A stretch of 64,000 nucleotides of DNA, from positions 62,001-126,000 of the forward strand of contig JACJZI010000009.1 of NCBI GenBank assembly GCA_020635655.1. The letters run 5' to 3'. The position numbers were made by a program, and so were the translations under genes. Source of the stretch: Flavobacteriales bacterium (GTDB lineage Bacteria > Bacteroidota > Bacteroidia > Flavobacteriales_F > PHOS-HE28). The notes under the pieces were generated by a model. That model had not been told where the DNA came from. It saw nothing but the letters and a program-made list of their open reading frames with translations, and ran no database searches. Positions 34,003 through 42,483 of this stretch are shown in pieces; within the stretch, counting starts at the first letter, position 1, and the number at the start of each line of letters is the position of its first letter.

Positions 34003-34919
34003 GGCCGCGCTGCTTGCACCTGGACCCGCGCGGTGTCGCCGAGCCCGTAGGCACCCGTGAGCACCAGGCGGTCGTCCGGACCGAACTCCGGCGCGACCAC
34101 CTCCACGCTGTCGCCGGCTTCGATGCCGGTGGTGATGGGCACCTTCACGGCGGTGCTGTCATCCACCATCCGCATCACCCACCAGCGCGTCATCTCCTCG
34201 TTGCTCAGCACGCAGGCGGCGGGCACCACCTGTGCGTCCCGGTGGGCCTGCACAGGCAGCAGCACGGTGCCGATCAATCCCTCGGGAAGGTCCCGCTGCA
34301 CACGCGGCCGCACGGGGAAGGATCGGGTCTGGGCCGGACCCTCCATGGTGGAGAGCGGCGCACCGATCGTCCCCTCCACGACCGAGGAGTCGGGCAGGGT
34401 GATGGAACACATGGTCCCGGGGATCACCTGGCGGCTGCGTTCGAAGGGGACCTCCAGCATGAACACCCTGCCGGACGCGTCCGCGAGCACGAGCAGGGCA
34501 TCTCCCTCCGTCACGAGATCGTCGGTCAGTTTGTCCATCCGCACCACCACCCCGTCCGATGGGGCCCGCACCGTGAGATCACCCGCCAGCCGGAACAGGC
34601 TGTCCGGTCGTTGCGCCGCACGCAACGCATCCGCCTCGCGGGTCCGGAGGTCGTAGAGCGGGCTACCGGCCTGCACATGCCCGCCGAGCTGCACGTACGC
34701 CTTGGTGATCCTGCCCGTCACCGGGCTGGTCACGGTGTTCCGGCGCAGGAAACGGACCACGGCATTGAGGCGCACGTGCGCGGCGATGTCCGAACGAACA
34801 ACGTGGGTGATGGTCACCGGCGTCCGGGATGCGGGCGCACCCTCCTCCACCGCGGGGGTGTTGCACGCGGTGACGATCAACGTGAAAAGTGCGAGGCGTG
34901 CGCTGGAGCGGTGGATCAT
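33999..34919 (-). CDS. RND periplasmic adaptor (membrane fusion protein)
   Basis: A 306-residue adaptor linking the RND pump at 30967 to its outer-membrane channel. A lipoprotein-like N-terminus (LALFTLIVTAC) is followed by a biotinyl-lipoyl-like half (VTSPVTGRITKAYVQLGGHVQAGSPLYDL ... LTVRAPSDGVVVRM, quoted as two segments: GRITKAYVQLGGHVQAGSPL and LTVRAPSDGVVV). A beta-barrel and a membrane-proximal domain follow. The usual long helical hairpin is short here. It overlaps both neighbours by 4 bp, consistent with one transcript. Confidence 0.9.
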   Translation of the reverse strand: MIHRSSARLALFTLIVTACNTPAVEEGAPASRTPVTITHVVRSDIAAHVRLNAVVRFLRRNTVTSPVTGRITKAYVQLGGHVQAGSPLYDLRTREADALRAAQRPDSLFRLAGDLTVRAPSDGVVVRMDKLTDDLVTEGDALLVLADASGRVFMLEVPFERSRQVIPGTMCSITLPDSSVVEGTIGAPLSTMEGPAQTRSFPVRPRVQRDLPEGLIGTVLLPVQAHRDAQVVPAACVLSNEEMTRWWVMRMVDDSTAVKVPITTGIEAGDSVEVVAPEFGPDDRLVLTGAYGLGDTARVQVQAARP

Positions 34920-36175
34920 TGCAGGTGGATCAGTTCGTTCAGGACCTGGTCGCGGTCGCTCTCCGCCTGCACCAGGTCGGTCAGCAACGCCGTTCGTGCG
35001 TTCAGTACATTGAACAGGTCGTTCATCTTCAGCACGCCCTGTTCCAGTTCGGTGCGGTAGATGTTCACGAGCGCATCGTACCGCTCCAGCTGTGCGCGCA
35101 GGTCGTCGAGCAGGGAGTCCGCGTCGGACAGGGCCGCGCGCAGCCGGGCATGGCGTGCCTCCAACTGCAACGCGTAGTGGTCCGCCTGCACCTGGCGCGT
35201 GGCCTCCTGGATCGCGACCTTGTCATGGGCGAGCTTGCGCTGGCCGCCGTCGTAGATGGGCAGGGAGAGTCCCGCGCCCAGGCTGCCTCCGAAATGCTGC
35301 GGGATGTCCGGCGCGGTCACGGCGTTCAGACCGAGATCGCCCATCACATCGACCTGTGGCCGGTAGGCCGCATCGATGGCCCGGTCCGCGATGCCGTTCC
35401 GGACCCGTTCCGCCTCGAACCGCCGCATCGCGGGCGAACGCGTCGCATCGAAGTTGACCGTGTCCTGCAGCGCGGGCGGGTCCAGTTCCACCGTCGCCGT
35501 GTCCATGATCCCGCATTGGATCCGCAACTGCGCCAGATCGGCCCGATAGCGCGTTCGGGCCCGTTTCACGGCGATGTGTCTTGCTTCCAGGCCGCTCCGG
35601 AGCACGAGCAGGTCGGTCTGCGGATAAATGCCACGGTCCACGAGCGCGGCGAGCACCCGCTCCTCCGACCGCCACAGGTCCAGCTCCTGTTGCGCGAGGG
35701 TCGCCACGCGTTGGTCCGCATGGGCCTGCAGGAAGAGCGCGGTCACCGTCCGCTGGACCTCGATCCGTGTCGCGGCGATGTCCGTGCGCAGGACCCCGCG
35801 GTCCGCCACCACCGCATCGGTCCGCGCGCGGCGTTCGAAGCTCCGGAACAGGGGGACCGATGCACCGACGACCGCGGAGTAAAGGCCGCCGTTCGTGATC
35901 GCCTGATCATAGCCCCAGCCGCTGCCCGATGGGGCGTAGAGCACCTGTCCCGTAGCGTTCACCTGGGGACCGAAGCGTGCCCGTGCGAGGGCGCTGTCCT
36001 TCTGCAGGATGCTCGCCTGACCGGTCAGGTCGCGCAAACCGGCATCATAGGCTTCGGCGGCTTCCAGGAAATCCACCAAGGTGGTCCGTTGTGCGGCCGC
36101 CGGATGGGTGAGCAACAGGGCCGCGAGCAGCGGAACGAGGACGATACTTCTCCTATTCCCGGTCGATCCGCTCAC
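34916..36175 (-). CDS. TolC-family outer membrane efflux protein, first system
   Basis: A 419-residue TolC-type channel. A signal peptide (VLVPLLAALLLTHPAAAQ) precedes two long helical repeats typical of the family, with predicted coiled coils such as DKVAIQEATRQVQADHYALQ and the C-terminal YRTELEQGVLKMNDLFNVLN. The start codon is GTG at 36175. It is the first gene of a tolC-adaptor-permease set with 4-bp overlaps and lies 21 bp after the PepSY-like gene, so the response-regulator-linked promoter upstream of PepSY may drive all four. Confidence 0.9.
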   Translation of the reverse strand: MSGSTGNRRSIVLVPLLAALLLTHPAAAQRTTLVDFLEAAEAYDAGLRDLTGQASILQKDSALARARFGPQVNATGQVLYAPSGSGWGYDQAITNGGLYSAVVGASVPLFRSFERRARTDAVVADRGVLRTDIAATRIEVQRTVTALFLQAHADQRVATLAQQELDLWRSEERVLAALVDRGIYPQTDLLVLRSGLEARHIAVKRARTRYRADLAQLRIQCGIMDTATVELDPPALQDTVNFDATRSPAMRRFEAERVRNGIADRAIDAAYRPQVDVMGDLGLNAVTAPDIPQHFGGSLGAGLSLPIYDGGQRKLAHDKVAIQEATRQVQADHYALQLEARHARLRAALSDADSLLDDLRAQLERYDALVNIYRTELEQGVLKMNDLFNVLNARTALLTDLVQAESDRDQVLNELIHLQ

Positions 36176-36196
36176 GGCCCCGAAGTTCGATCGATC

Positions 36197-36676
36197 CTAG
36201 TTGTCGTCGTCGTTCTCCTCGCCTTCATCCTCCTCCTCCACCGTCGACTTCAACACGTTGCCCTGGGCATCGAACACCACTTCCATCGTGGTCTCCCCCT
36301 TCTCCAGTTCCACCTCGTAGCGCGGGCCATCCGGTGTCTCCACGGACTCGGCTTCCTCCATTTTGTAGCCGCCGTAGTTCTTGCCGATGGACTCGCGCAC
36401 CGTGCCGGGCAGGTCCTGCACCTTCATGCGGCGTTCGGTCTCCGTCCAGGTGCCATCGGTGCGGAAATTGGCCGAGACCTTCTCCCCGTTCAGCTGGAAG
36501 TTGGCTTCGTATTCCTCCTTCCCTTCCATCTCCCACTTCACCTTTTCCGCCTGCGCGAACCGCGCCTTGAATTGTTCCATCACCACATCGGGAATGTGGA
36601 TCGTGCCATTGTTCTGGCTGCAGGCAACGCTCCCGAACAGGAGCATCGCACCGGATAAGGTCAACAAGGTCTTCAT
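36197..36676 (-). CDS. PepSY-like periplasmic protein
   Basis: A 159-residue exported protein of the PepSY-like (DUF2874) group common in Bacteroidota. A lipoprotein-like signal peptide (LLTLSGAMLLFGSVAC) is followed by tandem half-domains with VVMEQFKARFAQAEKVKWEM ... YEANFQLNGEKVSANF and KNYGGYKMEEAESVET ... YEVELEKGETTMEVVF. It ends in a strongly acidic tail (EEEDEGEENDDDN), which could bind metal ions. The ATG at 36676 is used. Lying between an efflux operon and its two-component system, it may be a metal- or stress-buffering protein; this is inference. Confidence 0.85.
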   Translation of the reverse strand: MKTLLTLSGAMLLFGSVACSQNNGTIHIPDVVMEQFKARFAQAEKVKWEMEGKEEYEANFQLNGEKVSANFRTDGTWTETERRMKVQDLPGTVRESIGKNYGGYKMEEAESVETPDGPRYEVELEKGETTMEVVFDAQGNVLKSTVEEEDEGEENDDDN

Positions 36677-36702
36677 GATGAGCATGTGTTTGGGGTCCGG
36701 TC

Positions 36703-36738
36703 GCAAGCTGGCACCCGATCCTGAACGGATCCTGGATG
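36703..36738 (-). promoter_or_regulatory. Promoter with tandem 11-bp repeats upstream of PepSY-efflux operon
   Basis: On the plus strand two direct 11-mers, GATCCTGAACG and GATCCTGGATG, lie head to tail at 36717-36738. On the minus strand they stand 6 nt upstream of CAGCTTGC (36710-36703), a -7-like box. The same pair in reversed order, 7 nt upstream of TAGCTTGC, precedes the response regulator gene. Tandem half-sites at one helical turn are typical of OmpR-family binding. Confidence 0.75.
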
Positions 36739-36741
36739 CGG

Positions 36742-37995
36742 TCAGGCCTCGGACACCCGCAAGGTGTGCAGCCCGTCGGCGTGGTCGTAGCGGATGCGCC
36801 AGCCAGCCCCTTCCACGATCTCGCGGGCGATGGAAAGGCCCAGGCCCACGCTGCGGCCGCTCGGATCGGCCTGCGCGAAACGTTCGAACAACGTTCCGGG
36901 ATCGACCGTGAGCGGCGCTCCGGAATTGGCGATGCGGAATCCTTCGCGCGTGATGGTGATCGTGATCCGCCCGCCGGGCCTGTTGTGTTGCACCGCGTTG
37001 CGCACCAGGTTGCCCACGAGCACCTCGGCCAGCATCGGATGCAGCCGCAACGTACAAGGTCCGGTCGCGTCGATCGTCGCGGTGATCCGCTGGTCCGCGA
37101 TCGGCCCTTCCAACAGTTCCAGTTGTTCGCGGAACAACGCCGGCCAGTCCACCATGGCGGGCGGGAATTCCTGGTTGCCGATGCGGGCGAGCAGCAGCAT
37201 GTTGGATACCGTGCGGCCCAGTCGTTCGCGTGCATCCAGCAGGCCCGCGAGCATGGTGGAACGCTCCTCATCGAGCCCGGGCATCTGGAGCAGCTCGTCC
37301 AATTTCCCCTGCATCACCGCCAGCGGCGTGCGCAGCTCGTGCGCGGCCTTTTCAGTGAAGCGTTTCTGCGCGGTCATGTCCGCCTGGATGCGGGCCATCA
37401 TCCGCTCCAGCGCGGCGGCCAACGTGTCGAACTCGTCCGTGCCGGAGCGGGGCAGGTCGGGGATGGTGGAGACGTCCGCACGGAAGGTTCCCGTGGCGTC
37501 CACGATGCGGTGGAAGGGGCGCCAGAGCCGGTCGGCCGCCCAGCGGAAGAGCAGGAGATTGCCCACCAACAGCAACACCAGCAGGACACCCATCGTCCCG
37601 GCGATGGCCATCACCAGGTCCTCGGTCTCCACGAGACTGCGTCCCACCAACAGTACTTGTGGTCCCCGCATCCCATCGGGCATGGGGAACCGTGCAATGC
37701 GCCAGGGCACCAGCTCGCCCTCCTCGTCCGTGTCGGCGATCAGCGTGTCGGCGAAGACCGGCTGTGCGCTGCGCCCGCTCCGCAGCAGGAGCAGTTGGTC
37801 CGGCGCCGTGGTCGGAGGCAGCGACTGTCCGTTCATGATGGCCGCGCGCACGCGCTCCGCATGATGCACGAGGAATTCGTCCACCTGGTCCTTCACGATG
37901 GCATTCACCAGCAGGTAGCCGAGCAACGTGCCCACCACGGCCACGGGAAGCGCCAGGGCCAGTTGGTAGCGGGCGGTGCGTTGCAGCAGCTTCAT
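36742..37995 (-). CDS. Sensor histidine kinase
   Basis: A 417-residue membrane sensor kinase. TM1 (ALALPVAVVGTLLGYLLV) and TM2 (AIAGTMGVLLVLLLVGNLLLF) enclose a periplasmic domain of about 130 residues with no named fold. A HAMP-like linker, the HisKA H-box (KRFTEKAAHELRTPLAVMQG) and a HATPase domain with LVGNLVRNAVQHNRPG (N-box) and SVGLGLSIAREIVEGAG (G-box) follow. It overlaps the response regulator by 4 bp. The layout matches CusS/QseC-type kinases. The signal is unknown, though linkage to efflux genes suggests a toxic compound or metal. Confidence 0.93.
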   Translation of the reverse strand: MKLLQRTARYQLALALPVAVVGTLLGYLLVNAIVKDQVDEFLVHHAERVRAAIMNGQSLPPTTAPDQLLLLRSGRSAQPVFADTLIADTDEEGELVPWRIARFPMPDGMRGPQVLLVGRSLVETEDLVMAIAGTMGVLLVLLLVGNLLLFRWAADRLWRPFHRIVDATGTFRADVSTIPDLPRSGTDEFDTLAAALERMMARIQADMTAQKRFTEKAAHELRTPLAVMQGKLDELLQMPGLDEERSTMLAGLLDARERLGRTVSNMLLLARIGNQEFPPAMVDWPALFREQLELLEGPIADQRITATIDATGPCTLRLHPMLAEVLVGNLVRNAVQHNRPGGRITITITREGFRIANSGAPLTVDPGTLFERFAQADPSGRSVGLGLSIAREIVEGAGWRIRYDHADGLHTLRVSEA

Positions 37996-38672
37996 GGCTG
38001 CGACACGAACTTGTAGCCGATGCCGTAAACCGTGCGGATGTGGTCGCGGCAACCCTTGTCGGCCAGTTTCTTGCGCAGGTTCTTCAGGTGCGAATACAGC
38101 ATGTCGTTCTGGTCGAAGCGTTCACCCAGGTCGCCCCAGACATGCTCCACGATGGCGCTGCGCGACAGCACCCGGTCCGTGTTGGCCACCAGGAACAGCA
38201 GCAGGTCCATCTGCATGGCGGTCAGCTCCACCGGCGCACCGTTCACCTCCACGCGCCGCTCCTCCGGCAGCACGCGCAACTCGTCCAGCTCGATCGCCCG
38301 GCGCCCGCGGAACCGTTTGCGCCGGAGCAGCGCCCGCAGGCGCGCCACCAGCTCCGGCAGGTGGAAGGGTTTGGCCAGGTAGTCATCGGCACCGAGGTCC
38401 AGGCCGTGCACCTTGTCGTCCAGCGATCCCTTCGCGGAGATGATCAGCACACCGGTCGACGGATCACGCTCGCGCAGGGCGCGCACGATCTCCAGACCCG
38501 ATCCGCCGGGAAGTGTGATGTCCACGAGCACGGCATCATAGTCGTGCGCAGCGACCTTCTCCCGAGCGGAAGGCAGGTCCGTGGCCGTCTCCACGAGGAA
38601 GCCCACGTCGGTCAGGTAGTTGTGCAACGACCGGCGCAGCTCCGGCTCGTCCTCGATCACGAGCAGTTTCAC
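37992..38672 (-). CDS. OmpR/PhoB-family response regulator
   Basis: A 226-residue regulator. The receiver domain has the acidic pair EDE near the N-terminus, phosphoacceptor Asp in AVLVDITLPG (about residue 51), the conserved Ser in VLIISAKG and Lys in YLAKPFHL. The C-terminal winged helix shows VELTAMQMDLLLFL, RVLSRSAIVEHVWG and DHIRTVYGIGYKF. Translation starts at GTG (38672), 4 nt after a TAGCTTGC box. It is probably activated by the kinase at 36742, and probably binds the tandem repeats upstream of its own gene and of PepSY. Confidence 0.94.
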   Translation of the reverse strand: MKLLVIEDEPELRRSLHNYLTDVGFLVETATDLPSAREKVAAHDYDAVLVDITLPGGSGLEIVRALRERDPSTGVLIISAKGSLDDKVHGLDLGADDYLAKPFHLPELVARLRALLRRKRFRGRRAIELDELRVLPEERRVEVNGAPVELTAMQMDLLLFLVANTDRVLSRSAIVEHVWGDLGERFDQNDMLYSHLKNLRKKLADKGCRDHIRTVYGIGYKFVSQP

Positions 38673-38676
38673 CCCT

Positions 38677-38713
38677 GCAAGCTAGGTGGCGGATCCTGGA
38701 TGGATCCTGAACG
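38677..38713 (-). promoter_or_regulatory. Promoter with tandem 11-bp repeats upstream of the response regulator
   Basis: On the plus strand GATCCTGGATG and GATCCTGAACG lie head to tail at 38692-38713. On the minus strand they stand 7 nt upstream of TAGCTTGC (38684-38677), itself 4 nt before the GTG start at 38672. These are the same two 11-mers as at 36717-36738 in the opposite order, over the expected -33 position. Confidence 0.75.
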
Positions 38714-38782
38714 ATGGCATCGCGACACGAACGCCGGATGCCGGACCGAGCTCGGTTGGATCCTTCCTGATGAAGCGCTCGC

Positions 38783-39505
38783 TCACTCCACCACCACCTG
38801 CCGCACGTACCGCTGCCCACCCTGCTCCAACACCAGGTTGTACACCCCGGAAGCCACATCCTGAAGCGGGATCGTCAACCGGCCCTCGCCTTTGCGCCGC
38901 TGCATCTGAACGCCGCGCATGTCGATGAGATCCGCCGACCAATCGCCCGGTGGAAGGTCGATCAGCACGAGCCGGTTCGTGGGATCCGCGTGGATCACGG
39001 GTGCCTGGACCGCTCGATCGCGGATGCCGGTGGTCTGGGTGGTGTCGCACCCCTGCGCCGGCGCCTGCCCATAGTCGAACACCACCGAGGTGCAGGGGAA
39101 TTGCTGGAACCATCCGTTGGGATCCACGATGTCGGCCGTGGGTGCGTACCACACCGCATCGAAAGGCCCGCTGCCCCAACCGGTGGTATCGAGATTCACG
39201 ATCAGGTGGGCACCGTCCTTCAGGCCGATCTCGGTGCTGATGAGGTAGTTCGACCCCATGGGATCGATGATCACGGTACCGCCCGGTTCCACCCAGACCG
39301 AGTTCTCGGCACCCGTGAGGTAGAGGGTGTCGCCCCCGCATACCCAGAAGCAGGTATAGCCCGCATCCTGTGTGGTGGTGCTCGAGACCACGATGGTTGA
39401 GGGACTGATCGTCGTGGCGCATCCGCTCAGGACGAAACTGCCGCATTGTTGACCATGGGCTGATAGCGCGAGCGGCACGAGCAGGGAGGCGGTGAGCGTT
39501 CTCAT
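38783..39505 (-). CDS. Small secreted protein with T9SS sorting domain
   Basis: A 240-residue exported protein. The ATG at 39505 gives a signal peptide (MRTLTASLLVPLALSAHGQQ). The middle resembles a short right-handed beta-helix (TLYLTGAENSVWVEPGGTVI, LISTEIGLKDGAHLIVNLDT), and the C-terminus is a T9SS type A sorting domain (VDLPPGDWSADLIDMRGVQM-like: LPPGDWSADLIDMRG ... DVASGVYNLVLEQGGQ). No enzymatic motif is seen. It ends 70 bp before the regulator promoter, in the same orientation. Confidence 0.82.
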   Translation of the reverse strand: MRTLTASLLVPLALSAHGQQCGSFVLSGCATTISPSTIVVSSTTTQDAGYTCFWVCGGDTLYLTGAENSVWVEPGGTVIIDPMGSNYLISTEIGLKDGAHLIVNLDTTGWGSGPFDAVWYAPTADIVDPNGWFQQFPCTSVVFDYGQAPAQGCDTTQTTGIRDRAVQAPVIHADPTNRLVLIDLPPGDWSADLIDMRGVQMQRRKGEGRLTIPLQDVASGVYNLVLEQGGQRYVRQVVVE

Positions 39506-39552
39506 GGGAGCCTGTTGTGCGATCAAATTAGCGAACCATCCGCACACCGCAA

Positions 39553-39690
39553 CTAGCGCTTCCTGCTCGCCTTGGCCTCCGGGTTGAACGCCAGGCAGCG
39601 GTCGATCCAAAACTCGAGGTCGGATTCGGAATCGTAGCCCGAGGGTTCGATGCGGAGGTAACCGAACATGGGCTGGAATGGACGGTCACC
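39553..39690 (-). pseudogene. C-terminal fragment of a TfoX-like gene
   Basis: The frame ends GYLRIEPSGYDSESDLEFWI, DRCLAFNPEAKASRKR, which matches the C-terminus of the intact TfoX-like gene at 43705 (GYLRIDPAGYDSEADLEFWI, DRCLAFNPEAKASRTR) at about nine positions in ten. Upstream of about 39690 the similarity stops and there is no TfoX N-terminus. It is a truncated duplicate, in the same orientation as the intact copy 4 kb away. Confidence 0.8.
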
Positions 39691-39782
39691 AGGTCGAGGT
39701 GTAGCCACCATTGCCGCAATAGGACATGGCCCATTGCCTTCTGATCGATACCATGGACAAGATCGCTCGTTAAGCGCTATTC

Positions 39783-41174
39783 CTATTCCTTGACCATGGC
39801 CAACGTGGTTCTCGAACCACCTATCGCCGTGCATAGATAGAGGCCCGGAGCCAACATGGATGCATTCCAACGGACCTGGGTGCGACCATTGACCGGTATT
39901 CGCTCCAATTCCCGACCAGAAACATCCTGGATCAGAAGCATATCGTAGTCATGTCCTTGTGCCATAGCTATCGTTACCTCGTTCGTGAACGGAACTGGTG
40001 TGAGCATCAGGTCGCTCGGGCGATCATGTTCCTCGATCGATACGCTTCCCGCTTGTTCCCAATACACATAGTCCCCGTCGTCATAGATGCCCAATAGTAT
40101 GTCCAGGTCACCATCGCCATCCAGGTCGGCAACGCTCAGATATTCCGTTTGTCCGATATTCGGATCCGTCAGCCCCGGCAATGCCGCGTGTGCCTGAAAG
40201 AACGGTGCTTGCGCCGTGCCCACGTTCTGGAAATAGGCCAGACTGTCGTAGCCGGCCAGCAGAAGGTCCTCGTCACCATCCGCATCCAGGTCAATGAAGG
40301 CGTGAGCATCCGTGGCGATATTCCCAAGGGATAACCCGAACGGATCCAGCACCGATGGACCGAAGGACGGGTTCATGGCAGAACCGATATTCTCATAGTA
40401 GATCATGTCGGTATGGTAGGTATCATCGTTGTATTGTGAGATCACGAGATCGAGGTCCCCATCACCATCCAGATCGACCAAGGAAGGCTGGCCACCGAAT
40501 TCATAGATCGTGATCGGCGCCAGGCCGAACGGATCTGTTTGTTCATTACCGAATGCCGGAGACATCGCACTGCCGATGTTCTCCACATAGATGAAATAGC
40601 TCATGTCGTACACCGTGGTATCTTCAGCCAGGATCAGCAGATCCTGATCACCGTCCCCATCGAGGTCCGCGAATACCGGGAGCAGAGATTGACGGCTAGT
40701 GTTCTGTCCGAAGCTTGTCGCATCCAATCCGAACGGATCGTTGACGATTGATCCGAACGAGGGGTTCTGCGCCGTGCCGATATTGGGTTGGAAGCGGATC
40801 GAACTGTCGTTGTAATCGGCAGTGAAGAGGTCCAGGTCCGAATCGCCATCGATGTCGACCAATTGACAGAATGGCGCATACAAGTCGTAGGAATAAGGGA
40901 TCACCATACCGAAAGGGTGCATCACGGGTGGAAGAAAGCTCAGCGATTGCGCACGGGTCGATGTAGTGCTCGTGCACAATGTCACCGCAACGCAAGAACT
41001 AAGGAGCAATTGCCGCTTGGTCCATGCATCGAGCCCGGCCCACTGCCGGGCCAGCCGCGAACGAATTCGGAGGACCTGTTCCGGGCTTTCAGCTCGACCG
41101 ACCATGCGATCGATCTTCCGGCACAGCCCTTTGATCTGACGGCGTATCCTGGCATTGTATCGCTGCGTTCTCAT
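39783..41174 (-). CDS. FG-GAP/VCBS-repeat protein with T9SS sorting domain and long N-terminal extension
   Basis: A 463-residue protein. About seven FG-GAP/VCBS repeats with DIDGDSDLDLF, DLDGDGDQDLL, DLDGDGDLDLV and DLDADGDEDLL loops predict a calcium-binding propeller. The C-terminus is a T9SS type A sorting domain (LTPVPFTNEVTIAMAQG ... LAPGLYLCTAIGG). Unusually, the signal-like stretch (LLLSSCVAVTLCTSTTSTRAQ) is preceded by about 54 basic residues (RIRRQIKGLCRKIDRM ...). The ATG at 41174 overlaps the upstream TIGR03032 gene as ATGA, so translation is probably coupled; no later Met lies before the signal segment. Confidence 0.82.
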   Translation of the reverse strand: MRTQRYNARIRRQIKGLCRKIDRMVGRAESPEQVLRIRSRLARQWAGLDAWTKRQLLLSSCVAVTLCTSTTSTRAQSLSFLPPVMHPFGMVIPYSYDLYAPFCQLVDIDGDSDLDLFTADYNDSSIRFQPNIGTAQNPSFGSIVNDPFGLDATSFGQNTSRQSLLPVFADLDGDGDQDLLILAEDTTVYDMSYFIYVENIGSAMSPAFGNEQTDPFGLAPITIYEFGGQPSLVDLDGDGDLDLVISQYNDDTYHTDMIYYENIGSAMNPSFGPSVLDPFGLSLGNIATDAHAFIDLDADGDEDLLLAGYDSLAYFQNVGTAQAPFFQAHAALPGLTDPNIGQTEYLSVADLDGDGDLDILLGIYDDGDYVYWEQAGSVSIEEHDRPSDLMLTPVPFTNEVTIAMAQGHDYDMLLIQDVSGRELERIPVNGRTQVRWNASMLAPGLYLCTAIGGSRTTLAMVKE

Positions 41175-42301
41175 GGTCTCCGGTTTGAGGTGGGTCGGGG
41201 CGCCCAGAAGGTCTGTTCGGGCGTGGATAGTCCGTTCAAATGGTCCCTGCTCAACGTGTTCAAGATGTTCGGCCTTAGCAGATCCGGAAGTACGTGCACG
41301 TCATAGATCTCCTCTACGGAAGCTTGATAATGGATCCGTCCCAATTCACGGCCCGAACGTAGATCGATGATGGCCAGACCGGCATGTGCGTTCGCGATAT
41401 TGGACCCGAGCGTTCCAAAGGAACTGGAGTCCTTTCGAATGGAAGAAAGACCAACGAACAAGTGGTCCTTGTGCAAGGACAATCCGCGCACGAAACCATT
41501 CAGCCGGATGATCGGTCGTATCGCACCTGTGCGCCGGTCCACTTCCACCACTTCGCCAGTGGCGGACAGGAGCAGGTAGAGCCGGTCCTCATGAATCCGG
41601 GGTGAATGGGGCATGGCCAATCTAGATGCCAGGATCTCGTTCGTGGATACGTCCATCAGTACACCCGAGCCGGGTATCGTGCTTCGCCAGCTTTTAGGCA
41701 TATCACCCGTGCCGAACGCCGTCACGTACTTCGGCAGGCCCTTGTCCATGGCCAGTCCGTTCAGGTGGCATCGATCGCCTGAGGCGATGCTTGAGATGTA
41801 CGGCGGTCTCCAATAAGGGTTGAAGTTGTGGTCCGTGCCGATAGTGGCCAGGCAACTGAACGCCGTGATCACCCCGTGAAGGACCCCGCTCTGATCGAAC
41901 GCAAGATCGTGCAGATCGACCGGTCCGGTATGAAAGGTGACCCTCGGCATGAAGAGCGTATCGTAGGTATCCGGCTTGTTCGGATAGTGCGATGCAAGGC
42001 TCTTCGACCCTGCAAAGCGGATCACCTCCTCCTCACATGCCAGTGCCATACGCCCTGTGGAATAGGCCAAACCCATGGCCTTCTTGAACGTACGCGTCAG
42101 TTGGACCAGTCCGCCACCGGCTGCCGGTGAAATGAAAATCACTTTGCCGGCCTGGTAAGTGGTCAGCGCTACTGAGCAACCCAGCGCAGCGAGTGTCTCA
42201 GGTACCGCTCTGTCGTAAGAACAGGCAAAGGGTTTCGTCGTTCCTGCCATACCGGGCACTATCAAATCTATGTCCGGATGACCTAAGTTCAAATGCCACA
42301 T
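41171..42301 (-). CDS. TIGR03032-family protein
   Basis: A 376-residue protein of the TIGR03032 family, of unknown function. Hallmarks are LGCSVALTTYQAGKVIFIS near the N-terminus, MGLAYSTGRMALACEEEVIRF, GDRCHLNGLAMDKGLPKYVTA and GVLMDVSTNEILASRLAMPH, then PRIHEDRLYLLLSATGEVVEVD. A propeller-like fold is likely. No signal peptide is present. The first ATG is at 42301; a second at 42250 (MAGTTKPFACSYDRA) is also plausible. It overlaps the secreted FG-GAP gene by 4 bp. Confidence 0.85.
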   Translation of the reverse strand: MWHLNLGHPDIDLIVPGMAGTTKPFACSYDRAVPETLAALGCSVALTTYQAGKVIFISPAAGGGLVQLTRTFKKAMGLAYSTGRMALACEEEVIRFAGSKSLASHYPNKPDTYDTLFMPRVTFHTGPVDLHDLAFDQSGVLHGVITAFSCLATIGTDHNFNPYWRPPYISSIASGDRCHLNGLAMDKGLPKYVTAFGTGDMPKSWRSTIPGSGVLMDVSTNEILASRLAMPHSPRIHEDRLYLLLSATGEVVEVDRRTGAIRPIIRLNGFVRGLSLHKDHLFVGLSSIRKDSSSFGTLGSNIANAHAGLAIIDLRSGRELGRIHYQASVEEIYDVHVLPDLLRPNILNTLSRDHLNGLSTPEQTFWAPRPTSNRRP

Positions 42302-42483
42302 TGGCGCCCCTGTTCCAGGTCGGCCGATCACAAGGCTAGATCCCGTGCAAGATCTCCGCTCCGAGGTCGATCGTCCGACAATGGTCTATCCGGCATTCGC
42401 GGTGGACAATACCCTTACTTTCACAGAACAACCCGTCCGGTTTGTCAGGAACTAGTGGTCCCACCTCTGCCCAAGGCAGCAGG

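Noticed and set aside
38757..38775. Extra regulator half-site GATCCTTCCTG upstream of the response regulator
   Set aside because: Only seven bases match and it is single, not tandem; kept out of the proposed site.
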